A stretch of 64,000 bases of DNA from Mobilicoccus caccae (lineage in GTDB: Bacteria > Actinomycetota > Actinomycetes > Actinomycetales > Dermatophilaceae): contig NZ_BSUO01000001.1 in NCBI RefSeq assembly GCF_030161635.1, forward strand, positions 3,329,199 to 3,393,198, given 5' to 3'. The notes beneath the pieces are model-generated. The model saw nothing but the letters and a program-made list of their open reading frames with translations, made no database searches and had not been told where the DNA came from. Each line of letters begins with the position of its first letter. Position 1 is the first letter of the stretch. Made by a program: the position numbers and the translations under genes. Of the stretch, positions 46,427-56,238 are shown one piece after another.

Positions 46427-48117
46427 TCAATCCAGGTTCGTCGTGGTCAGGACGCGACCCACCGGGCGGACCGTGCCTTCGCCCGGCAGCGGACGTCCCT
46501 TGCAGATGACGTCGCCCTTGGGCAGGACGCCCTTGGCGAGGTAGGTCGTGGCCTGTCGGCTCGCGCAGGCGTTGCCGCCGAAGAGGACTCCGTGCGAGCC
46601 CTCGTCGTCCACGGCGACGACCCGAAGGTTCTTCTGCGAGCGCCACACCCGGCGGGCGCCCTCCACGGCGTGGCCGGGTCGAGTTCGTTCTGGAGGATGA
46701 GCCCCGCCGGCAGGGAGTGCCGGCGGATCGGCGTGAGCGGCTTGGCACGGTACGGCCAGGTCGCGCACGGGCTCGTGAGCCACGTCCACCCGATGAGGGG
46801 GTAGGCCTTGCCGAGCCGCCGGCCCTCCTCGACGTAGGAGGACTGCGACCTGCTCCACGCGAAGTCGTTGCACTGCACGGCCATGAAGACGGTGTCCTCG
46901 GCGGTCAGCGGCCCCTGCCCGTTGTCGAACGCGGTCTCCGCCTCACGCCGCAACTGCTCGAGTTCGGCGTCGCTTGCGCCCTCGGCGAGGACGGACAGGT
47001 CTTCGGCCATGCGCATGAACGACGCGTCGTGATAGAGCCGGTCGGCGATGACCACGTCCAGGTCGGCCGGCGTCACGGCGCCGAGCGTTCCGCGCACCGC
47101 CTGGCCGCGGATGGCCTCGATGCGGGCCAGGACCGCGGCGGGCGTGGCGCCCAACCCGTACACGGAGTGGTGCCGTGCCACCCACGGCGCGAATTGGCGG
47201 GTGTAGCGGCGCTGGAACCCGCGCGGCTGCTCGGCGAAGCTGCCCCGCCACGTGGTCGTGATGTCGACGACGGAATCGAGCACGATCCGCCCGACCCGCC
47301 GCGGGTGGGTCTGGGCGTACCGCGCCCCCAGCCACGTTCCGGCCGAGACCCCGTACCAGTCGACCGTTCCCGCACCGAGGCGGGCACGGACGGCCTCCAT
47401 GTCCGCCACCGTCGCCGCAGTGGAGATGTGCGGCAGGAGGCGGCCGTGCCGGGCGACGCAGCGGCTGACCGTGGTCGCCATCGAGGCCTGCAGCGCTTTG
47501 AGCTCGGCGGCGTCCGGGTCGCGCACCTCGCTCACCGGGGCGGACTCCAGCGTGCAGTCGGCCGGAGTGCTGCCGCCGGTGCCGCGCGGGTCGACGGCGA
47601 CGATGACGTGGCTGCGGTGAAGCTCAGGGGCGTGCGCGGCGAGCGCGGGGGCCATCCAGTCGGCGGCCACACCCGGCCCACCCGGGTTGACGAACAGGGT
47701 GCGGGTGGAACGCCCGGGCGCCGAACTGCGCACCCGGGTCACCTTGAGGGTGATCGATCCCTTCGCCGGACGGGCGTGATCCAGCGGGACGCGCATCGTC
47801 GTGCACTCCACGAGCGCGGGTCGGGGCAGGTCACGGGCGAGGTCGCGCACGTCGGAGGAGCACGTCCGCTGCGACCACACGAGAGGCGCCCGCCGAGCCG
47901 CCGGCGCCGCTGCCGGCGCCCCGGGGGTCGCCACCGCCGCGGGAGTGACCGCCGCCGTGACGGCGGGGCGGGCACCGGACGTCGTCGCGGGCATCGTGCG
48001 AGCCGATCCGGGAGTCGCCGCTGCAGGCGCCTGCGCCGCGGGCACGACGAGACCGGACAGGGCCAACGCGCTGCTCAGCAGCGCCACGCAGGATCGCCCC
48101 GCGACCGAGATGCTCAC
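46427..48117 (-). CDS. Secreted tripeptidyl-aminopeptidase-like alpha/beta hydrolase (one apparent frameshift)
   Basis: An exported S33-type hydrolase of about 563 residues when repaired. A signal peptide (VAGRSCVALLSSALALSGL) and an Ala/Pro-rich linker precede the catalytic domain: TLFVNPGGPGVAADW (oxyanion), VAVDPRGTGGSTP, nucleophile WYGVSAGTWLGARYAQ, and the C-terminal region ILQNELDPATPWEGARRV and DEGSHGV (His). Cys pairs typical of the Streptomyces SlpD/SlpE type are present. The frame changes at about 46661-46665 (one base missing). GTG 48117 is my start; ATG 48186 would place 23 polar residues before the signal peptide. Confidence 0.82.
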
Positions 48118-48313
48118 TCCCTCACGATCGCACAGGAGATCACAGACCTGAGCGCTCTTCGATCCGCGCCGTTCGGGACGTGGCATCGGCGCGTCCGAGC
48201 GGTTCTACGACGCCGGCCCGGAGTGCCTGGGAAGACCGAGCACCCCCACCGAGGTGTGCACGCGTGGTTCGGGCGTGTGCCACAGTGGTCTGAGCCCAAT
48301 GGCTGGAGGTGCC

Positions 48314-48538
48314 ATGTCCGACCACGAATCTTCTTCCCGCGACGGGGCGGCCGACCGGCCGGCCGATCCCGCACCGGACGACGAGTCCACCCTGCGCGAC
48401 CCGCAGGAGCCCGACGTCTCCACCTCGTGGCGCACGATCACCGCTCCGTGGGGCACGCCGGGCAACCATCTGACCGGCCCCATCCCCCGTATCCGACGGC
48501 GACCCGACGGGTCCCTCACCCACGGCGAGGAGTCCTGA
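48314..48538 (+). CDS. Small hydrophilic hypothetical protein
   Basis: A 74-residue, acidic, probably disordered protein (MSDHESSSRDGAADRPADPAPDDE...). A short C-terminal part may be structured (TSWRTITAPWGTPGNHLTGPIPRIRRR). The ATG at 48314 has GGAGGT just upstream, and the stop is one base before the tyrosine phosphatase start, so the two are co-translated. I recognise no family. Its fixed place before the phosphatase gene suggests a link. Confidence 0.65.
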   Translation: MSDHESSSRDGAADRPADPAPDDESTLRDPQEPDVSTSWRTITAPWGTPGNHLTGPIPRIRRRPDGSLTHGEES

Positions 48539-48539
48539 G

Positions 48540-49037
48540 GTGAGCGGTGCGGAGCCGTACCGCGTCTGCGTGGTCTGCTCGGGCAACATCTGTCGCTCAC
48601 CGATGGGTGAGGTCGTGTTGCGTCGCAAGCTGGAGGAGGCCGGTCTCGGCGACCGGGTCGTCGTCGACTCCGCCGGCACCGGCGACTGGCACGTCGGGGG
48701 CGGCGCCGATCCCCGCACCCTCACGGCCCTGACGGCCGGCGGCTACGACGGATCGGCCCACCGCGCGCAACAGTTCGGCGAGACCTGGGTGAACGAGCGC
48801 GATCTCGTCCTCGTCGCCGACGAGGGTCATCTACGGGCGATCCGCGCGCTGGCGGCCGCCGGCGACACCACCCACGTCCGGTTGCTGCGGTCGTTCGACC
48901 CCGCGGCCGTCGAGGCGGGCACGCTCGAGGTCGACGACCCCTACTACGGCGCCGACGACGGCTTCGACCGATGCCTGCGCGAGGTCGAGGCCGCCTGCGA
49001 CGGCGTGGTCGCCCACCTCGAGACGACGCTGCGCTGA
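48540..49037 (+). CDS. Low-molecular-weight protein tyrosine phosphatase
   Basis: A 165-residue phosphatase with the active-site P-loop VCSGNICRSPMGE (Cys-x5-Arg) at residues ~12-24 and the general-acid Asp in VDDPYYGADDGF. Length and motif order are those of the Ptp/Wzb-like family, which dephosphorylates tyrosine residues in the cytoplasm. It starts with GTG 48540, one base after the stop of the small acidic gene. purB follows after about 70 bases. Confidence 0.92.
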   Translation: MSGAEPYRVCVVCSGNICRSPMGEVVLRRKLEEAGLGDRVVVDSAGTGDWHVGGGADPRTLTALTAGGYDGSAHRAQQFGETWVNERDLVLVADEGHLRAIRALAAAGDTTHVRLLRSFDPAAVEAGTLEVDDPYYGADDGFDRCLREVEAACDGVVAHLETTLR

Positions 49038-49106
49038 TCTGACGGCGCCCACCTGCGGATCCCCCTTCGGGTCGGGCGGGCCAGGGCTGTCGGTGGGGGT
49101 GACAGA

Positions 49107-50525
49107 ATGCCGGGCATGGGTTCCCTCGCCGACATCACCCCTCCGATCGCCCTCGGTGCCCTCGACGGCCGGTACCGCGCCGCCGTCGCGCCGCTGGTCG
49201 ACCACCTCAGTGAGGCGGCCCTCAACCGGGCGCGCGTGCACGTCGAGATCGAGTGGCTCATCCACCTCACCGACCGGCGGGTCGTCCCCGGGGTCCGGCA
49301 GCTCACCGAGACCGAGATCGCCCGGCTCCGCGCCATCGTCGCCGAGTTCGGCGCCGACGACATCGCCGAACTCGCCGAGATCGAGCGCGAGACGGTCCAC
49401 GACGTCAAGGCCGTCGAGTACTACCTCAAGCGCCGCATGCCCGACATCCTCGGCGAGGACTCCGAGCAGCTGGCCGAACTCGTCCACTTCTGCTGCACCA
49501 GCGAGGACATCAACAACCTCTGCTACGCCCTCATGGTCAAGGGCGCCGTGCAGACCGTCTGGCTGCCCAAGGCCGAGGACCTGCTCGAGCAGCTCGCCGC
49601 CCTGGCCGCCGAGCACGCCGAGGTGCCGATGCTCTCGCGCACCCACGGTCAGGCGGCCACCCCCACGACCCTCGGCAAAGAACTCGCCGTCTCCGTCCAC
49701 CGCCTGCGCCGTCAGGTCCGCCGCGTCGCCGCCACCGACTTCCTCGGCAAGCTCAACGGCGCCACCGGCACCTACGGCGCGCACGTCGCCGCCGTGCCCG
49801 AGGCGAACTGGCCGGCGATCAGCAACACCTTCGTCACCGATCGCCTCGGCCTCACGTGGAACCCGCTGACCACCCAGATCGAGAGTCACGACTGGCAGGC
49901 CGAGCTGTACTCCGACGTCGCCCGGTTCAACCGGATCCTGCACAACCTCTGCACCGACGTGTGGACCTACATCTCCCTCGGGTACTTCGCGCAGGTGCGC
50001 GGCCAGGGCACGGTCGGGTCGAGCACCATGCCGCACAAGGTCAACCCCATCCGCTTCGAGAACGCCGAGGCCAACCTCGAGGTGAGCAACGCCCTGTTCG
50101 ACGTGCTGTCCTCGACGCTGGTGCAGTCGCGCATGCAGCGCGACCTCACCGACTCCTCGATGCAGCGCAACATCGGCACCGCGTTCGGTCACGGCATGCT
50201 CGCGCTCGACAACGTGTGCCGCGGCCTGGCCGGTCTCGACGCGGTGCCCGCGCAGATGGCGGCCGACCTCGACGGAAACTGGGAGGTGCTCGGCGAGCCC
50301 ATCCAGTCGGCGATGCGGGCACTCGGCGCGCAGGGCTTCGGCGGGATGGAGAACCCCTACGAGCGCCTCAAGGAGCTCACGCGCGGACGCCGCATCGACG
50401 GCGACGACCTGCGCGAGTTCGTCCGCGGTCTCGGACTTCCCACCGAGGTCGAACAGCGGATGCTCGACCTCACCCCGCAGACCTACGTCGGGCTCGCGCC
50501 CGAGCTCGCCCGGCGTCACCTCTGA
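49107..50525 (+). CDS. purB: Adenylosuccinate lyase (PurB)
   Basis: A 472-residue lyase acting twice in purine synthesis (SAICAR to AICAR, and adenylosuccinate to AMP). Family motifs: ALDGRYRAAVAPL, CCTSEDINNLCYALM, SRTHGQAATPTTLGKE, LNGATGTYGAH and the signature SSTMPHKVNPIRFENAEAN with the mobile catalytic loop. It is the longer E. coli-like form (starting near LGALDGRY), not the shorter Bacillus form. ATG 49107 or 49116 (MGSLADITPP) are both possible starts; I keep the first. Confidence 0.95.
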   Translation: MPGMGSLADITPPIALGALDGRYRAAVAPLVDHLSEAALNRARVHVEIEWLIHLTDRRVVPGVRQLTETEIARLRAIVAEFGADDIAELAEIERETVHDVKAVEYYLKRRMPDILGEDSEQLAELVHFCCTSEDINNLCYALMVKGAVQTVWLPKAEDLLEQLAALAAEHAEVPMLSRTHGQAATPTTLGKELAVSVHRLRRQVRRVAATDFLGKLNGATGTYGAHVAAVPEANWPAISNTFVTDRLGLTWNPLTTQIESHDWQAELYSDVARFNRILHNLCTDVWTYISLGYFAQVRGQGTVGSSTMPHKVNPIRFENAEANLEVSNALFDVLSSTLVQSRMQRDLTDSSMQRNIGTAFGHGMLALDNVCRGLAGLDAVPAQMAADLDGNWEVLGEPIQSAMRALGAQGFGGMENPYERLKELTRGRRIDGDDLREFVRGLGLPTEVEQRMLDLTPQTYVGLAPELARRHL

Positions 50526-50578
50526 CGCCGCGGCCCGACCGACCCTGACCGACACGACATCGCGAGGAGCACCTGCAG

Positions 50579-52309
50579 ATGAGTACGGCGGCCTGGGCCC
50601 CGGTCGACGACACGATCCCTCCACTGCGGTGGTGGGCCGCGGTGATCTGCAGCGGCCTCACCCCGCTCCTGCTCACGCCGCTGGGCGACCTGCTCGACCC
50701 GATCTGGCTGATCGTCGTCCTCGTGGTGTTGACGCTGGTGGCGGTCGGGTGCGGGCTCCCTCCGGCGTTCGCGCGGGCCTGGCGTGAGCTGACGACCCAG
50801 CGCCGGGTCGGTGGGGCCACCCTGTTGGCGGCGGCGTGCGTCCTCGCCCTCCTCAGCTCCGTCACCTTCTTCTTCGCCGGCATCATCGACGGCTTCGTGG
50901 CCATCGCCCTGGCCGCGGCGGCCCACCTCGTCGCCGCCCGGGTGCTGACCACCGTGCTCCGGGTCGTGCCGGGCGCCGTCTCGCCGGGAACGCTGCCCGC
51001 CGGGGATCCGGCGAAACCCCGCGGACTCCTGACCCGTGTCGATGTCGGACTGCGGTGGCTGCCGACCGCGGTCGGTGTCCTCGCGATCCTCGTGGTCCTG
51101 GGGTGGACTCTGCTGCGCATGGGCGACCTGCCGTGGTTCGGGTTCGTCGAGGGCTCCTTCGCCGCCCTGTCCATCCTGCTGGTGGCCTCGCCGGCGGCGT
51201 TCTGGCTGGCCAGGGTCCTGCCCACGCGGGCGGCCCGAGACCGGGGTCGTGAGCTCGGCATCCGCTACGGCGACGTCGATCTGTTGCGCCTGGCCCGCGT
51301 GCGGCACCTGGCGCTCGACCCGATCGGCGTGGTCACCGATCCGCGTCCCCGACTGGTCGGCGTGCACACGCTCGGACGACTGCAGGCGACGGCGGCGCTG
51401 CAGGCCGCGGCCAGCGTCGCCGACGACGGCGGCACACACCCCGCCCACGCCGCACTCGTCGGGGCGGCCCGCGATCGCGCCCTCGCGCTCCGACCGGCCG
51501 AACCGATCGACGGCAACGGCCCCACCCGCCGCGGCCGCATCAAGGACACCGTCGTCACCCTCGGCACCGCCGACGCCTTCGACCGGGTTCCCACCGAACT
51601 GCTCGACCGCGGCAGCACCCTGTTCGTCGGGTGGGGCGGCATCGCCCGCGCCGGGTTCGAGCTCGTCCCGACGGTGCGGTCCGAGGCGTTGGCGGACTGG
51701 CCCGAGTTGTCGGCGCTCCAGATCGACCCCGTGTTCGGATGCGCCGACGAGGTGGCGCTGCGGCACGTCGGCTCGGCGCTGGAACTGCGCGATCAGGACA
51801 TGCACGTCGTGTCCGACGACGCCCACGCTGCGGGTGACGATGCGAGGACCGGCCCCGCGACCACCACGCCCCCGACCACCGGCCGACAGACCGGGATGAG
51901 GACGACCTGGCGTTCCCTGATCGAGGACCTGCGTGCGCTGGCCCCCGTCGCGGTCGTCGGCGAGCACGGCACCGAGGACGACCCCGACGTGTTCGTCCTC
52001 ACCGACGCACCGGCGCGCACCGAGGACGGCCCGCACCCGCACACCCCGAGCAGCTCGACCACCGTCCGCCTCACCCACGCCGACCTGTCCGGAGCGGTTC
52101 GTGCTCTCGCGTTGGCCCGCAAGGCCTCTCGGGTGACCACGCAGGGCCTCGTCCTCGTCGCGGTGGTCCACCTCATCACGCTGCCCCTGGCCGCCCTCGC
52201 GATCCTCGAGCCGACGGTCGCCGCGGTCGTCGGCGCGGGCCTCCCGCTGCTCGTCGCCGCCAACGGCCTGCGTCCCCGCAGCTTCGACCGGGAGCACGCG
52301 GACGCCTGA
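50579..52309 (+). CDS. P-type-ATPase-like membrane protein lacking catalytic motifs
   Basis: A 576-residue polytopic protein laid out like a P1B heavy-metal ATPase but without its chemistry. About six TM helices (residues ~20-225) are followed by SILLVASPAAFWLARVLP where CPC would be. Then RYGDVDLLRLARVRHLALDPIGVVTDPRPRL stands where the phosphorylation segment DKTGTLT should be (DPIGVVT). Later VAVVGEHGTEDDPD replaces VGDGINDAP, and two C-terminal TM helices follow after LALARKASRVTTQGL. The MBD, the HP motif and TGE are not visible. It probably binds or regulates rather than pumps. It starts 53 bases after purB. Confidence 0.75.
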   Translation: MSTAAWAPVDDTIPPLRWWAAVICSGLTPLLLTPLGDLLDPIWLIVVLVVLTLVAVGCGLPPAFARAWRELTTQRRVGGATLLAAACVLALLSSVTFFFAGIIDGFVAIALAAAAHLVAARVLTTVLRVVPGAVSPGTLPAGDPAKPRGLLTRVDVGLRWLPTAVGVLAILVVLGWTLLRMGDLPWFGFVEGSFAALSILLVASPAAFWLARVLPTRAARDRGRELGIRYGDVDLLRLARVRHLALDPIGVVTDPRPRLVGVHTLGRLQATAALQAAASVADDGGTHPAHAALVGAARDRALALRPAEPIDGNGPTRRGRIKDTVVTLGTADAFDRVPTELLDRGSTLFVGWGGIARAGFELVPTVRSEALADWPELSALQIDPVFGCADEVALRHVGSALELRDQDMHVVSDDAHAAGDDARTGPATTTPPTTGRQTGMRTTWRSLIEDLRALAPVAVVGEHGTEDDPDVFVLTDAPARTEDGPHPHTPSSSTTVRLTHADLSGAVRALALARKASRVTTQGLVLVAVVHLITLPLAALAILEPTVAAVVGAGLPLLVAANGLRPRSFDREHADA

Positions 52310-52391
52310 CCCGCATCGACGGGGCATCCCAGCGCACCTGCCCGCGGCGATCATGTCCGCCCGGGAGAGCGAGCCGGCCGGGTCGCCGACG

Positions 52392-53408
52392 TCAGGGCCG
52401 TGCCGCAGCCCCTGGACCGGGGTGGGGCCCGATGTCGGTCGGCGGCACGCCCGGCCGGGTCACGCCCCGCGCACCGCGATGCTCACCGCGGCCGGGGTGG
52501 ATCGCGCCGGTCGACGCCACCAGGGGCGATCCCGATCCGCCCCGGGAGACGGCGACGATCTCGGCGAGGATGCTCAGCGCGGTCTCGGCGCTGGTCACTC
52601 CTCCGAGGTCGAGCCCGGCCGGGCCGTGCAGTCGCGCGAGCGCCTCCACGTCGATCCGCGGCGCCAGCCGCTCGAGGCGCCGCTCGTGCGTCGTCCGTGA
52701 GCCGAGCACACCCACGTATCCGGCGTCGCTCGCGAGCGCCACCTCGATCACGGGATCCTCGATCTGCGCGTCGTGGGCGAGCACCACCACGGCGGTGTCG
52801 CCGCCGATCCGTCCGGCCGCCACCAGCTCCTGCAGGTGCCGGTGGGGACGGGCGACGCGGACCTCGTCGGCCTCCGGAAATCGCTGCGGCGTGGCGAAGA
52901 CCGCCCGATGGTCGACGACTACGACTCTCCGGCCCGCCGCTGTCCCGAGACGAGTGAGATCGGCGGCCACCTCACCGGCGCCGTAGAGGAGCAGGAGCGG
53001 GCGGGCGTCCGCGGCCGCCTGCCGGGCCGCTCGCAACCGGGGCAGGTCGGCCGCGGTAAGCGGGGTGACCTCGACCGTCATGGCCCCGCCACAGAGGATC
53101 GTCGGGGCGAGGTCGAGCAGGTCGGGCGGCAGGTCGTGGTCTCCGGCCTCCGGGTCGGTGCTCTCGGACGGGCCGTGGTACCGGCGTCGCACGGGTCGAC
53201 CCGTGGTGAGGGCCTCGAGTGCCAGCGCATGGGTCTCGCCGTCGACGCAGCCGACCGACACCGAGCCCGCGGCGGATCCGTCGGGATGCACGGCCATGGC
53301 AGGCCCGACCATCCGCGGGGTCGAGCCCTCCACCGCCGTCACAGCGACCAGAGCCACGCAGACACCGTCCTCCAGCCAGGTGACGGCCTGGGCCAGGGCC
53401 CGGCTCAT
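52392..53408 (-). CDS. XdhC/CoxI-family molybdoenzyme maturation protein
   Basis: A 338-residue protein with the XdhC_CoxI domain at the N-terminus (VEGSTPRMVGPAMAVHPDG, GSVSVGCVDGETHAL), the CGG motif in TILCGGAMTVEV and a C-terminal Rossmann domain (LLLLYGAGEVAADLTRL, VVVVDHRAVFATPQRFPEA, YVGVLGSRTTHERR). XdhC-type proteins receive molybdenum cofactor, help sulfurate it and insert it into xanthine-oxidase-family enzymes, as PaoD does for PaoABC. It is the last gene of the five-gene operon, and its ATG overlaps the MobA-like stop. Confidence 0.9.
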   Translation of the reverse strand: MSRALAQAVTWLEDGVCVALVAVTAVEGSTPRMVGPAMAVHPDGSAAGSVSVGCVDGETHALALEALTTGRPVRRRYHGPSESTDPEAGDHDLPPDLLDLAPTILCGGAMTVEVTPLTAADLPRLRAARQAAADARPLLLLYGAGEVAADLTRLGTAAGRRVVVVDHRAVFATPQRFPEADEVRVARPHRHLQELVAAGRIGGDTAVVVLAHDAQIEDPVIEVALASDAGYVGVLGSRTTHERRLERLAPRIDVEALARLHGPAGLDLGGVTSAETALSILAEIVAVSRGGSGSPLVASTGAIHPGRGEHRGARGVTRPGVPPTDIGPHPGPGAAARP

Positions 53409-54148
53409 CCGTCCAGCTTCGCCGGAGCACTCCGCACACCCCACCGCGCCGAAACGGACGCGAGGTCGGCGGGATGGTCGACATCGGTCCCCGACGACAG
53501 ATCGCCGGACTCCACGACCACGGTCCCGGGAGACCGGAGCAGGTCTCGCGCACCCACGTCGTCGTGGGCCTGCCGGGCAGCGGCCGACCACCGATCGCGA
53601 CCGAGGAGCACCGGATGACCCGGTCGCCCCGCGAAGGTCGTGCGTGCCAGCGCCCCCTCGCCGCGAGGATCGGCCGTCAGCAGCCTGCGGACCAGCTCCG
53701 GCCCCTGCTCGGGGAGGTCGGCGAGGGTGATGACCACGGAGTCGACGTCCGTGCCGGGGTGATCGTCGACCACCCCGGGCAACGCCGACAACCCCGTCCG
53801 CAGGGACTCCCCGAGACCGTGTTCCCAGGTCGGGCACTCCACCAGACGGAGGTCGGCCCCCGCGCCTCGGTCGACGATCGCCCGGAGCTCGGCCCGCACC
53901 CGTTCGTCGTGTGTGCCGACGACGACGAGGACCGGATCACAGCCTGCCTCCGTCAGCGAACGGATCGCATGGGCGAGCAGGGTCGTCCCCTCGGCGTCGG
54001 TGAGCAGCAGTTTGGGACCTCCCTCCGGCGACGGCGACGCAGCCGTGTCGTCGGCGGGTGTTCCGTCCTCGACCCCGGACTCCGTGGCCTCCATCCACCG
54101 TCGTCCCGCCCCGGCCGCGAGGACGAGACCGGCGATGCCGGAGCGCAT
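53405..54148 (-). CDS. MobA/MocA-like nucleotidyltransferase
   Basis: A 247-residue NTP-transferase domain protein likely to make the cytosine or guanine dinucleotide form of molybdenum cofactor for the adjacent oxidase. LVLAAGAGRRW and GGPKLLL together form the nucleotide-binding loop, but a ~25-residue Asp/Ser/Pro-rich insertion separates them. VVVGTHDERV, TLADLPEQGPELV and GRPGHPVLLGRDRW are the later family motifs. The stop and start overlap the neighbours by four bases each. Linkage to a PaoC-like subunit favours a MocA (CMP-adding) role. Confidence 0.85.
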   Translation of the reverse strand: MRSGIAGLVLAAGAGRRWMEATESGVEDGTPADDTAASPSPEGGPKLLLTDAEGTTLLAHAIRSLTEAGCDPVLVVVGTHDERVRAELRAIVDRGAGADLRLVECPTWEHGLGESLRTGLSALPGVVDDHPGTDVDSVVITLADLPEQGPELVRRLLTADPRGEGALARTTFAGRPGHPVLLGRDRWSAAARQAHDDVGARDLLRSPGTVVVESGDLSSGTDVDHPADLASVSARWGVRSAPAKLDG

Positions 54149-56238
54149 CAGAGCAGGTCCCCCGGGCTGATCGGCAGCGAGCGGACCCGGACCCCGGTGG
54201 CGTCGAACACCGCGTTGGCCACGGCGGGAACGACACCGGTGATGCCGATCTCGCCGATGCCGCGCGCACCCATGGGGTTGAGGGAGTCGTCCGCGCCGGG
54301 CAGCCACAGGGCGTCGATGTCGAGCACGTCGGCGTGCGTGGGCACGTGGTAGGTGGCGAGGTCCTGGGTGACGACGTGACCGAACCGCGGATCGCGCACG
54401 CCCTGCTCGTGCAGCGCGGCGCCGAGGGCCATGATCATGCCGCCGATGAACTGCGAGCGCGCACCGCGGGGGTTGAGGATGCGTCCGGCGGAGAACACGC
54501 CCAGCAGCCGGCGGGCCCGGATCTCACCGGTCCAGCGGTTGACGGCCACCTCGGCGAACTGGGCGCCGTAGGAATGCGTGGCGTACTCGGGTTCCTCGGC
54601 CTTCGTCTCGGCTCCGGTGGTCGTGGCGCCGGGAGCCGGGTCGGTGCCGTGCTGGTCGCGGAACGCCCGGGCCGCCACGACGACCGCCGAACCCCATGAA
54701 CTGGTCCCGGTCGACCCGCCGGCGACGGTGGCCTTCGGTAGTGCGGAGTCGCCCACCTGCACCTCGACCTCCTCCGGGCTCACGCCCAGGGCGTCGGCGG
54801 CGATGAGACCGATGGTCGTGCGGGCCCCGGTGCCGAGGTCGGCGGCGGCGATGGCGACGGTGTAACGGCCGTCGTCGAAACCGATCCGGGCCACGTTGCC
54901 CGGCGATGAATGGGCCGGGTAGGTGGCGGTGGCCACGCCCATCCCGATGCGCCAATCACCCTCGAGGCGGCTGCCGGGGGTGCCGGCCCGCTCCGACCAG
55001 CCGAATCGTTCGGCGCCGAACTCCAGGCATTCGATCAGCCTGCGGTCGCTGAACGGCAGGCCGGTCTCGGGGTCGATCTCCGGCTCGTTGCGCCGTCGGA
55101 GCTCGATCGGGTCCAGACCGGCGGCGACCGCGAGTTCGTCCATGGCCATCTCGCAGGCCGCGACCCCGGGGAACATGCCCGGCGCGCGCATCCAGGAGGG
55201 GACGCCCACGTCGAGTTCGGTGAGCCGGTGGCTCGTCCTGCGGGTCGCCGATGCATACAGGCTGCGGGCCGGCAGCCCCGTCTGTTCGACGAACTCCTTG
55301 ATGCGGGAGGAGGACTGGTGCACCGCATGCTCGAAGGCGACGAGAACGCCGTCGGCGTCGGCGCCCAGCCGCATGTGGGAGACGGTCGGCACGCGGTACC
55401 CGCACAGGGAGAACATCTGCTGCCGCGTGACCGCCAGCTTGAGAGTCCGACCGGGAATCGTGCGCGCCGCGAGCACGGCGGCGATGTCGGGCGCGTGCGG
55501 CAGGCCCTTGGAACCGAACCCGCCACCGACATGCGGCGAGACGACGCGCACCGCCCCGGGTTCGAGCCCGAACGAGGTCGCGTACTGCTCGGCGGCGCCG
55601 TGCGGGTGCTGGGTGGAGGTGTGGACCGTCACCGCGTCGTCGTCGTGCCACGTCACCACGTAGGCGTGCGGCTCCATCGCGTTGTTGTGCTCGTGCGGGG
55701 TGCGGTAGGTCTCCTCGACGCGGATCGCCGCCGAGGCCATCGCCGCGTCCAGATCGCCCTCGGCGGTGTCGGTCGGTGTACCGGGCATGACCTCGTCGGG
55801 CGCGGTGACCGGGGAGTCGTCGCGCATCTGCGCCACGAACTCGGTCTCGGTGTAGCTCACCTGCACGAGGGAGGCGCCGTGGCGGGCGGCCTCCGGTGAG
55901 TCCGCGAGGACGACACCCACGATCTGGCCATGGAAGTCGACGACGTCGTCCTGGAGCACGTCGAACTCCCGGTCCTCGCGGTCTGCGAGCCGGGGTGCGT
56001 TCTCGTGGTGGACCACGGAGTGCACTCCCGGGGCGGCGAGCGCGTCGGTGGTGTCGATCGCGGTGATCGTGCCCCGCGGCACCGACGCCGTGACGAGATG
56101 TCCGTACAGCGCGCCCTCGACGACCTGCTCGAAGGCGTAGGTCGCCCGCCCGCGCACCTTCAGCGCGGCGTCACGGCGGTCCACGTCGGTCCCCATGGAA
56201 CGAGGAGCCTGCGGCGACGGCTCGGTGCTCTGGCTCAT
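54148..56238 (-). CDS. PaoC/CoxL-like molybdopterin-binding subunit
   Basis: A 696-residue large subunit of a xanthine-oxidase-family enzyme. Motifs: [36 protein letters not shown] (pterin/Mo region), [26 protein letters not shown] and the catalytic Glu in [12 protein letters not shown]. It resembles E. coli PaoC (YagR), the aldehyde oxidoreductase catalytic subunit, in length and motif spelling. Substrate is probably an aldehyde, but that is by analogy. ATG 56238 overlaps the FAD subunit stop; the 3' end overlaps the MobA-like start. Confidence 0.92.
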   Translation of the reverse strand: MSQSTEPSPQAPRSMGTDVDRRDAALKVRGRATYAFEQVVEGALYGHLVTASVPRGTITAIDTTDALAAPGVHSVVHHENAPRLADREDREFDVLQDDVVDFHGQIVGVVLADSPEAARHGASLVQVSYTETEFVAQMRDDSPVTAPDEVMPGTPTDTAEGDLDAAMASAAIRVEETYRTPHEHNNAMEPHAYVVTWHDDDAVTVHTSTQHPHGAAEQYATSFGLEPGAVRVVSPHVGGGFGSKGLPHAPDIAAVLAARTIPGRTLKLAVTRQQMFSLCGYRVPTVSHMRLGADADGVLVAFEHAVHQSSSRIKEFVEQTGLPARSLYASATRRTSHRLTELDVGVPSWMRAPGMFPGVAACEMAMDELAVAAGLDPIELRRRNEPEIDPETGLPFSDRRLIECLEFGAERFGWSERAGTPGSRLEGDWRIGMGVATATYPAHSSPGNVARIGFDDGRYTVAIAAADLGTGARTTIGLIAADALGVSPEEVEVQVGDSALPKATVAGGSTGTSSWGSAVVVAARAFRDQHGTDPAPGATTTGAETKAEEPEYATHSYGAQFAEVAVNRWTGEIRARRLLGVFSAGRILNPRGARSQFIGGMIMALGAALHEQGVRDPRFGHVVTQDLATYHVPTHADVLDIDALWLPGADDSLNPMGARGIGEIGITGVVPAVANAVFDATGVRVRSLPISPGDLL

